Shown here: positions 31,834 through 42,462 of the stretch, piece by piece
Numbering within the stretch: position 1 is the stretch's first letter
Layout of the letters: every line of letters starts with the position of its first letter
Source of the DNA: Skeletonema tropicum
Lineage: Eukaryota; Bacillariophyta; Thalassiosirophyceae; Thalassiosirales; Thalassiosiraceae
Length of the DNA: 64,000 nucleotides
Assembly (NCBI GenBank): GCA_037178625.1
Contig: CM074138.1
Span: forward strand, 310,001-374,000
Reading direction: 5' to 3'
The notes under the pieces: model-generated
Told to the model about the DNA's origin: nothing
The model's database searches: none
The model's input: the letters and a program-made list of their open reading frames with translations, nothing else
Program-made: the position numbers and the translations under genes

Positions 31834-32357
31834 TATTCAGTCGGAAATGTAAACAAAGAGGGATAGCATTATTATGATGTGTGCTTGATGGTGAAATAAT
31901 AGTGTGGCGTGGAAGTTAGTGAATAAATCTAAATACATTGCCATTCTGTGTTGCAAGAATTGGATGGGGTTGAGTTGGTGATGAAGCAGTGTGTTGATAA
32001 TATGTTTAGTATGATGGGGCATTCGGCATGCATGGTGATGTTGAATGTTCAGTGATAGAGTGTTCCCGTGATTGAGGGCGTTTGAAGAGGTTTGAAGTCA
32101 GAAAGATATGGTATGGTATGGTAGTATGTACTGGATTTTTGTGATTTGTGGAGATCAGGCTTAAGTAAGGGTAGATATCAAGGGGGGATGGAAAAGGGTT
32201 CCCCCCCCCTCAGCGAGCTTTTGAGTCGGGTTTCTCTTCCTCGATCGATCCTTTTCGACATCCGTAACCGTGAAGAGGTCATTGTTTCACAAGCAACGGT
32301 GCTTTCATTATTGAGAGAGTGAGGAAGAATCATTACACTGCATCAATGTTGATAAAG
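31834..32357. promoter_or_regulatory. Upstream region of ankyrin paralogue and BTB copy F
   Basis: The first part (31850-32035) is the ankyrin 5' flank, also found at about 42160-42390 (ATCCAATTCTTGCAACACAG on the coding strand). From about 32180 comes only the right arm of the BTB palindrome (CTCAGCGAGCTTTTGAGTCG). This copy lacks the left arm and the divergent MATH-BTB partner. Confidence 0.55.
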
Positions 32358-34011
32358 ATGTCGCCCAACGCCCATGATCAGCATGCAACAACATTAGTGT
32401 TGAGGGGGAATCACTTCCCATTTCGGAATCCCGATGTGCGCTTTGAAGTCAGCTGTGCCGACGTACAAACAGGCGACGGGAAGGTTGCTGCGTCCTCACC
32501 TGTTACACTCTATGCTCATCGCTTCATTCTTGAGGCATTTGCGCCGAAGCTTGCTTCTCTATTTGGCTCGCAAGACGAGGACACGATCACGACAGCATCA
32601 ATCACCAATGTCAAGCCAACTATCTTTCGTTACGTATTGTGTTATGTATACGGGGGAAATTGCGGAGGAAGATCTAAAAGCTCACACCAAAGATATCATC
32701 AATGCTGCAAATGAGTATGACATGATCAACCTAAAGTCGGAGGCCGAGGCGGCTTCTGAGGCATTCACTACGACACCTGCAAATCAGGCAGCGTCTTCTT
32801 CAGCTTCAGCTTCAGCCTTTCCATCAATGTCGAAAACAAAGACAGCTTGGAAACGTCCACTCGCTGCAGCCCGGGTGACATTTTCTTCTTCAGCCTTTCC
32901 TATGTCGAAGACGGCTGCGAAGAGTCCATTCGCTACGACAGCTTCAGCTCCGGTAGCGTCTTCTTCAGCCCTTCCTATGTCAAAGACGGCTGCGAAAAGT
33001 CCATTCGCTACGACAGCTTCAGCTCCGGTTGCGTCTTTTTCAGCCTTTCCACGTATGTCAAAAATGGCTCCGAAAAGTCCATTCGCTGGAGGGACCAGAC
33101 CTTGTAATGACCGCCCAACTCTAACTTCAATCGCAAACTTTCCATCGAAGTCTGAGTGGGTTCATCATTATGAGACTTCGCTGCCCGGTGAGTTACTGTT
33201 GCAAAGTGACGAATACAATCTAGCGACAATTCGCGAAGCTACTAATTTTAGTGACAAGATGGATACAGCCGCTCTAGTCAATTCGAGAGAGGCTTTCGAT
33301 GATATGAGCCAATCTGTCTCTAACTCACGTGCAATGGCGAGGAACCTCAGACGTGTTGCCGCAGACGACGTTGATAAGTGGAAATATTACCCACGCAAAG
33401 CGAAAAAGCATGCCAGTCACAAGCCATTTGAAGAGGCTCTCAAGGCGCAGTTGAAGATCGTAACTGCTGAACAAAATGGCATTCGCGATGCAATAGAGGA
33501 AGTGAAAATGAATATTGACATCGCAACTTCTGCGGCAGCTCAGGTCAAGGCGAACAGCAATTATCGTTACGAAGAGGATATTCATCAGCGCAGGGATGAA
33601 ATTCGACAGAAGGAGGAGGAAATTCGACAGCTTACGCATACGAAAGAGACGATTGATAGGGGTGTGGTTGAGAAAAGAGATGCTGAAGTCGCTGAGTTAC
33701 AGAAGGTTCTGGAGGGACTTCGCACTCACGCTGATTCCTTGTTGAATGAGAATGCAGTAAGGCTTGCTGTTCCCCTCGCATTATCGCAATCTTTTACACA
33801 AGGCATTAGATTACTCGAACTTGGCATCGATGTCAATGATTCCGAGATCGATACATTGGAATCAGAGGAGCAAGACCTTCGAAATATGACGAAGGATTTT
33901 TTTGACTTTCTGGATCTGATTGAGAACAATGATATTGCTGCTTTGGTTGACAACTTTTTGGAACATTACTCAGCTGCACTTGGAGTGGCTGGAAATATGT
34001 TTTTAGGTTAG
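32358..34011 (+). pseudogene. BTB/POZ coiled-coil gene, copy F, one frameshift in the BTB domain
   Basis: ATG 32358 (MSPNAHDQH) starts a BTB domain nearly identical to the copy at 27480. At about 32654 the sequence is two bases shorter (TACGGGGGAAATTGCGG against TACGGGGGGAACGTTGCGG), so the frame shifts inside CYVYGGN and closes at 32714. The remaining frame is open to 34011: IAEEDLKAHTKDIINAANEY, three 25-aa repeats (MSKTAAKSPFATTASAPVAS), then a coiled coil (RRDEIRQKEEEIRQLTHTKE) and NENAVRLAVPLALSQ. The C-terminus differs strongly from copy E. It is either a real pseudogene or a sequence error in the G-run. Confidence 0.75.
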
Positions 34012-34099
34012 GATTATACTTAACTGTTACTGTACTAAAACTTTATTCTTGCTCTATAAGCGTCTCTAGATCTGACCTACTACATAGATAGTAATCTTA

Positions 34100-34345
34100 A
34101 TATTTATATATCAAAAACAACAATTCTCCTATCATAATGGACAATTGACAACTGCACGATCAATTCCATTGCTTTGGTAGATACAACTCTGGATGAACAA
34201 GGAAACAGTGTCTGCAACAAGGATCCCTACCGCTACCGGCCTACCGAGTCAGCAACACTCGCACTACTTAGAGCAAACTCTCGCAACTCTTTTGGCATAT
34301 CTGCATTGATTCTATTAAAACCTTGGGCGTAGACTCGAGGAAGAC
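34100..34345 (-). pseudogene. CLN3 last-exon fragment
   Basis: DNA here matches the 3' part of the CLN3-like gene (47290-47505): CATAATGGACAxTTGACAAC, then CAACAAGGATCCCTACC and GAGCAAACTCTCGCAACTCT. The minus strand reads FNRINADMPKELREFA and part of ALSSASVADS with an insertion of about 12 bp. Only the end of the protein is represented. Confidence 0.75.
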
Positions 34346-35866
34346 GAAGAAACCGACTCAAAAGTTGCTATGGGAACGGCTTTGGGTTCATACTTATAGG
34401 TGTGGACGGCATTTTATCTGAAAAAAAGCGTGAAAAAAGGAAGAAAAAGAGAGAAAAAGAGAGAGAAAGAGAGAGAAAAAAGGAAGAAAAAGAGACGGAG
34501 AAAGATATGCAAGGGTATTTGATGTAGACTTATTGCTCTCGAGCGATAGAATAGATCGTCTATTTATGCATTGTCTATTGAGGGAGATGTATTGGCATAG
34601 GTCACGCGTCCAGTGTCGTTAGAAGCTGACCATAACTCTACTCTGATGGCTTTGCTGATACTACTCCTGCGCAGAGTACACCAGCGGCGAGTTGCTGCAT
34701 TGTATGATTCCCTTGGTTGTATTCTTTTGTTTTCCCTCCTGTATACTGCATTGGATGTGGATGTGTCGGCCACATACAGGCAAGAAGTGATTGAGTATCA
34801 TTAATCAACACCGTGTCAATGGCGAGCATGGCAATACTCTCTGACACTCTGACTGAACGGGTAATTTGGTTCATCTTTCCATTATCACTCAATTCATGCA
34901 TAAAGCATGCATGCGCCATCCCCATCTACATTGATGCACCCTCTTCGGTAGACACAGCAAATCTGTATCAGTGCGTGTCGTTTTTGCCGATATAATACAG
35001 ATGCTCATAAGTCTGCTCCTCATCGAACGCTGGAATGCTGTTTACACTGGGATCTCACGAGACCAGCGTATATCGCTGTATGATTTATCGACTGATTTCA
35101 TTATGATTCTCTTCCTCTAATTATCGTGGTGTCGTTTGTTGATGCGTTCTCCCAAACATACCATTCGGTCGTATGTCGTATGCTGCGATGCAGCTTCAAT
35201 TGTAGATCTCATCAGCTCTCGATATGTGTCGACAGAATTCGATGTCGCAGATGCATTCCGACTTTCAAATAGTTGCTACTCAGTAGCATTGTTCGGGAGA
35301 TATTGTCGCATCACGCACCGACCACGGGAACCCACCGATCGACAGCAGGGAGAGCCTGTCACCCGTCATGTCGTCAAAATAATACTATAGCGGCAGTCCG
35401 AACCGCCCGCCAGATGATATCCCTCTCTTTACATACCACTGTCATTGTGGAGGAACTTGATACAATTGGAGCTGGCTACAAATAGTTTGCGTATGTTGTC
35501 GGAAGCCATGGTGTCAACACAAGCACTTTGGATGATGGTTCACTTTGGTATTTGCTACGCACGTGCGTCACATTCTATCCACTTTGTTTCGAAGAGATCC
35601 GAATATTACCAACAAATGCTCAAAGTGGTGAGCTGTTAAAAGCTTTTAGAGTTTTTAAAGGTTTTCAGCGGGCTGCCCGTCGCCCGCTGGGCGTGGGGCG
35701 GAGCTTTTAACATTCTATCCACTTTGTCTCCGAACAGATCCGAATATTACCCTCAAACGCTCAAAGTGGTGAGCTGTTAAAAGCTTTTAGAGCTTTTAAG
35801 CCCGCTGAAAATGATACCATTGAACGTGGGAATTAGTATCCCAGGTTGTTAAAAGCTCCCACCTAT
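34346..35866. other. Intergenic; purine tract and 140-bp tandem repeat
   Basis: A nearly pure A/G tract covers about 34421-34507. Two direct repeats begin at 35571 and 35711 with CATTCTATCCACTTTGTxTC. They share GATCCGAATATTACC, CTCAAAGTGGTGAGCTGTT and AAAAGCTTTTAGAG (period 140 bp). No gene is supported. Confidence 0.55.
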
Positions 35867-35875
35867 GAACCCAAA

Positions 35876-35942
35876 GAGAGAGGCTACGCTGCACACGCGT
35901 ATTTCACACACATCACTGCACACACCACTCGAATTGGAAGTG
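35876..35942 (+). repeat. MULE left TIR
   Basis: A 67-bp terminal inverted repeat starting GAGAGAGGCTACGCTGCACA. Next to it, inward, is a small palindrome CCACGTCATATATGACGTGG. Confidence 0.9.
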
Positions 35943-36010
35943 CCACGTCATATATGACGTGGCAATATATAGCTTTTGTTTTTGGAGGGCAAAGCAAGGG
36001 CAGATTTTTT

Positions 36011-36040
36011 CTTGGGGCAAGACCCCTTTCTTGCCCCAAG
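36011..36040. other. Perfect 12-bp hairpin
   Basis: CTTGGGGCAAGA and TCTTGCCCCAAG are exact complements separated by six bases. It lies inside the MULE. The half-motif CTTGGGGC also occurs in the duplicated promoter at 20.8 and 49.4 kb. Confidence 0.5.
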
Positions 36041-38128
36041 GACCAAGCTAGTCACAGAACTCTCATTTTCGCACATAACTTTTGAATGGAGGGAGTTCAA
36101 AAGCAAAATTCTGCACGCACTCAAATCTGCGTTGCAATTTTGACGGGGTCAGGGATTCCCCTCTAATTACATCCGCGTTGGCCCCCTCATTTTGCTACAG
36201 CTCCCTCACAAACAACACTTTGAACACAATAACCATGGCGACGGCAGCGGCTATGGTATGGGGCGGAACGGGGGTCGGCACCACCATAAACCAGCGGCGG
36301 TGACCTCAGGGGACCCCTATGGCCCCATGGATGTGAAGGAATTTTGTCTCCAAGGTCTCAGACCTTTTTCTTGGTTTCCTCCTACAAAAGTGACCGTTAT
36401 TTTCATAAAAAGCGACAACTGCATAGGCCCCCTACGCAACTGTGACCTTTGGGACATGATCACAGTCTATTACTCGACAACCTGACACTACCTATGATAT
36501 ATGGTGACATTCGATGAGGCGGTTACCGTTCAAACCGTCTAGAACTGTCGGCATGGCTCACCTACGCGGGCACCATGGTTACAGCGATTATCCAACGATG
36601 CAGCGGCACAACTTATGAGAGGTGTGGGAATATTATAACAAAAGAGCGAGATGATGCTTCTAATACAACAATATGGTGGTGTTGATGGACATATTGGCGT
36701 CTCGTCTCCGTGTGGTGCGGCTGAGGTGACAATCTGGTCATGAGTGGTTTGTGTCAGTAATTATTATTATACAACACGTTGACGTCGAAGGAGGCATTAC
36801 ACCTTGAATGGTGGATGCTGATCCAGAGACTATTGCATGCAACAGTATGATTTTGAGGTGGATATACTTTCCATGGACTGCCACTGCTGTTTTCTTCTGC
36901 TGGCACCCTCTCATCATCACTCTCAATACGTACGACGGCTTCAGTGGACACAAAAGCTTACAATATATCTGAGATATCGGGTGACTTCCTAATGAGCTTT
37001 AGTAGCAGATGCAATGTGAGAGTCGATAACTATACATCTCTTCGGAAGGATTCGGTAATTTCCATTGTTATCATCGAGGCAAGTAGGCGGCATTCTGTAT
37101 TAGAGATGAAGCATCAACCTGGAACAATCTGCTATGAAGTAAGAGATGAATAGGGTGACAAACAAACAACGAACAATACATGCAACCGCCGGTAGACGGA
37201 ATCATTTGGATCTAGGGTGGGCAAATGTTTCTTGAGAAGTACTGCACTGGAGGGTGCATGCGGCAACATTATCTAAGAAGGTTTGTCAGCTAGAAGAAAA
37301 GATAGTCTATTTGACGCAACCATGATGCATGTATGTGTCTTCCTGCTGACCCATGCAACAATACTCATTATAATGAGAAATATAACACATAATGTAAAGA
37401 GATTAATAATCCTTATATTCATAATAACATTATCTTAGACGCAACCTACACACAAGCACTTGCCTTGTCTTCTACAGAGATTACAGAAGTTTATTGTTGA
37501 TTCAAGGCTGCAACACTGGATAACAAACAGCACGACGGCTTGCTCCTGAGATATAATGTGGACTCTAGTTCATATATTGATAGTTTAGGAGAGTAATTGC
37601 AATAAAATGTGTTGCTGTGTGATGCTATGTCCACACACGAATCTGTTCAAATAAATCAAAATACAACACCCGCAAGACATCGCCTACAAGTGGATCAAAA
37701 TCAGATACCATGGCGTTATGAACACCCATATCAGCCATCTATATTAATATGATACTGAGATTACTACGGGGGCCTTGTGGAACGTTTATTGCGTTTCCTC
37801 GTCGACGTTATTTGACACCTGCAGCAAAATAGACCAAAAATCGATGCCTTAGATATAGCCGCCGATACGTCTGTAGGCTCTCAATTTCATGACTTGCCGA
37901 GTACATCAGCGTTTTCTACGTCAAAAACTGATCTAGATCATAGCTTAACAATGCGTTGGAGTCCTAATTGATTGTGCTATGGCATGGCGGCCCACCATGA
38001 TGGCTGTGATGGGTTGCCGATTTGTGAGATGTGGATGGAAAAAACAGCGCGTGCAGAAAATTGCAAACCGAACTCCCTCCATCCATTTTGATCATAGAGA
38101 AATTACTTTGTTTCACGTGAAGGTGAAG

Positions 38129-39538
38129 ATGTCGAAACCACCGCCAAACGAATGGCAAGCCCCCTCGCAAGCGGAGAGGGTGGCACTTGGAACAATGCAT
38201 TATGGCGCAGCTGCTGGTAATCCACAGCCACAGTTTCTGTCACAACAGCAACCTAATCAATATAATTGGCTGCAGCCAGTGGGTTATTATCTACCAACGT
38301 GTCATGTGCAATATCATCCACTGATGCCACAACCACAATCAGATGTCCGCAGTGCCACCGTTGGAAATGGCAATAATGCTGTTCACTTGAATGGCAGTGA
38401 CAGTCACGGTCACGGCGATGACAATGACATCAATATGGATGAGACGACAACAGACACAGTAGCAGTAGGAGGAACTGGTTGTGAAAATGTTGATGATGAT
38501 GAAAGCAGTAGTGTCGGAACAGATGACGACGGTATGGAGATGTTACGGGAGGGTCAGGTGTTTGCAGATGTGGCTGCTTTTGACACTGCAGTCACGACAT
38601 ATTGCACACTTCGTAATTATGATGTCAATAGAAGTAGTTCAACAAACAAACGTACTCATGGAGTGTCTGTTGAATACATTAGGTATTACTGTGTTCGTGG
38701 CCGCAAATTTAAATCCGCTTCAAAGGGTGGCCCAGATGCACGTAAGAGGACATCTCTAAAGGTTGATTGTGGGTTTAAAATCTGTGGTCGTCGCGCTGCA
38801 GGTGGATCCATAAAAATCATCTCACTGGAATTGAACCACACCAACGGATGCAAGGGTGCCGACGAATTAGTTCGAGCTACAAATAAGCAGCTGAGGGGTC
38901 GAGAATACTCAAATGTAGCTCTTACTTATCTCCGAAAAGAATGCAAATCTGGTCGATACACCACCGCAAATGTTCAGGATTGGCTAATTGAGCAGGGTAT
39001 GAATGATGTTACACTAAAAGAGGCAACCAATCTTCGTTACCGTCTCATGAATGATAAGCCTGTGAAAGGGTATGAATATCCCTCCGAAGAAGAAGATGGA
39101 CAGATGACAGACTATCTCTTCAATCACGACTTGGAAAGTGAAGTGTCTGACGGTGGACAGAAGAGTATTGATGCCTTGGTTTGTGTCCATAAAGGATTGT
39201 CTTCACAAATTCCAGGGTATGATTATAGGATGACTACAGACTCAGAGAACCGGTTCTCGGGCACAGCTTGGCAAACAGGCCGAATGAGGAGGCGCCTGCG
39301 CGATTATGGAAAGTTAATCTTCGTTGATGATAGCAGAAGTGGAATTAATAAGGACGGTTTCTGTTTTTGGAACGTAGTTGTCATTGATTGTAATGGAAAG
39401 GTTCAAACTGTATTGGGTGCAATGACAATGAGCCCCACCAATGAAGCCGTATATTGGGTTCTATCAAGTATGGTACAAATGACACCAGAGGCAGCTGATG
39501 TTGTGAAGTGCTTGATGTCCGATCTTGGTAAGAAGTGA
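38129..39538 (+). CDS. MULE transposase, N-terminal half (FAR1-like DNA-binding plus start of DDE core)
   Basis: The start is placed at MSKPPPNEW (38129; the frame is open from 37979), giving 469 aa. After a Gln/Asp-rich leader, residues about 145-240 form a FAR1/WRKY-GCM1-type zinc domain: FDTAVTTYCTLRNYDVNRSS, YYCVRGRKFKS, LKVDCGFKICGRR and LNHTNGC supply C, C, H and H/C ligands. The catalytic core begins with YGKLIFVDDSRSGINKDGF (first Asp), FWNVVVIDCNGK and MTMSPTNEAVYWVLSSM. It ends at KCLMSDLGKK, where the second catalytic Asp lies. GGTAAGA at the end looks like a splice donor, so a downstream exon may have existed. The final Glu is not found. Confidence 0.85.
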   Translation: MSKPPPNEWQAPSQAERVALGTMHYGAAAGNPQPQFLSQQQPNQYNWLQPVGYYLPTCHVQYHPLMPQPQSDVRSATVGNGNNAVHLNGSDSHGHGDDNDINMDETTTDTVAVGGTGCENVDDDESSSVGTDDDGMEMLREGQVFADVAAFDTAVTTYCTLRNYDVNRSSSTNKRTHGVSVEYIRYYCVRGRKFKSASKGGPDARKRTSLKVDCGFKICGRRAAGGSIKIISLELNHTNGCKGADELVRATNKQLRGREYSNVALTYLRKECKSGRYTTANVQDWLIEQGMNDVTLKEATNLRYRLMNDKPVKGYEYPSEEEDGQMTDYLFNHDLESEVSDGGQKSIDALVCVHKGLSSQIPGYDYRMTTDSENRFSGTAWQTGRMRRRLRDYGKLIFVDDSRSGINKDGFCFWNVVVIDCNGKVQTVLGAMTMSPTNEAVYWVLSSMVQMTPEAADVVKCLMSDLGKK

Positions 39539-39589
39539 TTACGGTGGCTATCTATTGTTGCGTAGAAAAGAGATAATTTCTCCAGATTT

Positions 39590-39840
39590 CCAGCAAGTCG
39601 AAGGGGGCAGCAACGACCCCTTCGATGTAATTGATTCCCAATCAGTAACGTTGGTCAGTAATTCTTCAGAATGTGATGAGCATGAGGAGCAGCCGAGATG
39701 ATACGAAGTTAGAGGAAGCCACTCATTACAGAAAGAAAAGCAGTCAAACAGGATTAAGCCGTGGAATAGCTTGCCCCCAGGACTGCCACCCCTTCCTCCT
39801 GAATACTGTCCACTATCGCCCCCCGGAAATCTTAAATAAT
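39590..39840 (+). pseudogene. Probable C-terminal exon remnant of the MULE transposase
   Basis: One frame reads FQQVEGGSNDPFDVIDSQSV, ECDEHEEQPR, a TGA at about 39700, then HSLQKEKQSNRIKPWNSLPP, GLPPLPPEYCPLSPPG and a stop. Composition suggests the C-terminal tail of the transposase, with the central DDE region deleted between 39538 and here. The link is inferred from position and from the donor site. Confidence 0.4.
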
Positions 39841-40325
39841 ATCAATAATTTCTTCAGAGAACCTCATCTTTTGCCGCTGTTATCAATAATGCCTGACAGC
39901 ACAATGATAAATTGACGCTGATAATTAATTAGAAAACGCTGATGCCATAGGAGGAGATCGGGATAAGAGTAGTAGGCCTGTGTGCGGAGTTGTTTTTCGG
40001 AAATTATTCAGTAAGTAACAACATTTTTTGTGTAGAGCAGATAAAATAATAGACACTGAATATATACCTGGATTTTTTTCTCGTAACGAGACAGTGTGCT
40101 GATAGGATCAATGATGATATGGTAGTAGCATGAAATAATTTTCGTATGAAGTTGGATGGCGTCGTGGCTGTAGGAGATATCTGCCATCATGATTTTGTTG
40201 TTATGTGGCGGATCAATGGTGGCGGTTTGCGGTGGTGGCGGTTTGCGGTGGCTCACATTGAGATGCCTGTCCCACCTGGCCACGCCAGGAAGTCGGAAGT
40301 ACGTAAGGCAGATGTGCCACGTCAC

Positions 40326-40392
40326 CACTTACAATTTGAGTGGTGTGTGCAGTGGTGTGTGTGAAATACGCGTGTGCAGCGTAGCCTCTCTC
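40326..40392 (-). repeat. MULE right TIR
   Basis: Inverted partner of 35876-35942, followed directly by the 9-bp duplication GAACCCAAA. Confidence 0.9.
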
Positions 40393-40401
40393 GAACCCAA
40401 A

Positions 40402-42462
40402 GCCATGGGAACCTCCTACAGTAGCTGTCTTGCCTCCTTGACTCCATGAGGTGGATTTTTTTATGTACGTAGGAATCGCCCAAGAAGCGGTACCAAAGTG
40501 GCGCCAACGATCATCGAGCACATCACCACCATGGGATTTCCGCCCGATTAGCGTACTTTACTAAGCATGGTGCTGTTATATAAAAGATATAATGCTCGGA
40601 ATGTTTATATAGATATATGTGAATGTCTACAGCAGCTTGATATGTACCGATTTTCACATATGATGTAAAATAAAAGCCGATTAGTACACATGAATTTGTA
40701 TCCTCAACTCCTCATGAGCAACGAACGATGGTGTTATAACAAATATTTCAGCACTATCAACACCAAATAGTGTTGAAATAACGATTATCGAGTTGTATTA
40801 TGAATGTGTGCATCTTTTTGTTGCATAATAATGATTCATGAGGCCCACAGATCCCTGTTATTCAACACAAACACTTTGTTTGAACATCCATCTCCTATAA
40901 GAGAATAAACTTTGTGCATTCCAACGATGTCAGTAGTGATCATATGCAGCTTCATCCGTCGAACATTACTTCATTGAAACCAAAGGGCCTTAACAAGTCG
41001 TTGAAGATTACACTTCGATCAATTCAGAAGCTATGTAGCTCCATAACAATATCCTTCTTCGGAGACAATATGTGCACCTATTCCACCCTAATCGAACTTC
41101 AAGTCACCATACTAGGACCCTATCTCTTCAAACAAATACAATAGTTGTGTCGTTGTGGTTGTTGTTGTCGGATGATAAGGTTGATTTGAATAATGAAATC
41201 ATAGGAATTTGTTCGAGGAATGGCCATGTGTTGGGAAATGTTGATACCAGAGCTAGTTCGCCGATGGTAGTGTAGGCAGTGAAATCGGATCTCTGTTGTC
41301 AGCTTCACGGCACAAAACGATTCTTAAATATTATTGAGAGCTCTTCTGTCGTGTTTAGTTGTCTCGTCATGATTAGAGGTCGGAATAGAACAATGAATTG
41401 GGTGACATTCGATAATAATCAATGATGTGATGTGTAGCGCAGCAATGTTGGTGCCCGGCAGATTGCTATGGCTATATGAAGTCACTAACAATGACCCACA
41501 CCGACACTAGATGTCTACATGTAGAAGTAGCGGTGAGGATTGGTGGAGAGAGGACGATCTCTTGGTGTTACGGGCGTAGTATCGGACGACACATCGGGAG
41601 ATTTGCACTTCTTCTGGTTGACTTTTTCTCATGTGACGCTTAGATGGGATTTCAAAAAGTACATTCCGGCACGTAGGCAATATGTTCATGTAGGACTTCA
41701 GCTGCAGGTGGATGTACGTGACGGAATGTGGATCTTTATACTTAAGGAGATGCGATTTTTACCGCTATGCCATCAACATGGTGTTTTGGTTCATTTCCTC
41801 ATGATGTGTGATGATGGTTGTGCATCAAAATTGTGAGTGGAGCAAAAGAGGCGGGATTTTTTGTGAAATATTGTATTTTTCTAAATTCGGCGGAAAGGGA
41901 GTACCGTTATCTATCTTGTATGAAATGTACGTGGGAATCCAGATCACGGAGTTGAGGAGGCAAGACAGCTATACGTTCAACAGATCAAAAAGGAAGATGA
42001 AGAGGGTTCCCCGCCCTCAGCGAGTCGTGTTCCTCAGTTGGGTGAGGGGTGGGAAACGACATACCAATTCCGACATAAGATTAAGTAGTAGAAAACACTC
42101 CAAATTCTCACCTCCACGAGTAAAGTCCACGACACCTCCACGACCTCTTAGTATGATGTACCATCCCACCAACGCAAGCCCATCTATCCAATTCTTGCAA
42201 CACAGATGGCATATGTATTTAGATTTATTCACTAACCTTCACACTATTATTTCGCCATCAAGATCATTATTTAGTGCATGCCATCCCCTCTTCCCTCTTC
42301 GTACTTCAGAAATTCTATTGCAAGGCTCTCCCATCATTGATTTGGCAGCACACCACGTTTACAGTATCTAGCGGGCTCCAACTAATAATATCTAGCGAAG
42401 CAGAAGTGTGGCCAAGCGTAGAGGATAGTCGCAAAGTCAAAGACAAACCTAAAGCTATAGGC
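40402..42462. other. Intergenic and 5' flank of the ankyrin gene
   Basis: 40402-41990 shows no gene; a short inverted repeat lies near 40750-40785. At about 42000-42030 a piece of the BTB promoter block appears (GGGTTCCCCGCCCTCAGCGA). 42160-42390 is the flank shared with the paralogue at 31834-32035, ending in the lost start codon (ATA at 42388-42390). Confidence 0.5.

Larger units (their letters stand above)
35876..40392 (+). mobile_element. Mutator-like element (MULE), 4.5 kb, with TIRs and 9-bp target duplication
   Basis: Terminal inverted repeats of 67 bp (35876-35942 and 40326-40392) differ at three positions and start GAGAGAGGCTACGCTGCACA. Further inward both sides share TGACGTGGCA. 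The element is flanked by the direct repeat GAACCCAAA (35867-35875 and 40393-40401), 9 bp as typical for Mutator elements. It carries a FAR1/MULE-type transposase N-terminal half (38129-39538) and a C-terminal remnant. Three lines of evidence (TIR, TSD, protein) agree. The transposase is incomplete, so the copy is probably non-autonomous. Confidence 0.93.

Noticed and set aside
36192..36485. Possible second ORF in the MULE (DPYGPMDVKEFCLQGLRPFS and following)
   Set aside because: The text looks protein-like but there is no good start codon and no family match; too weak to call a gene.
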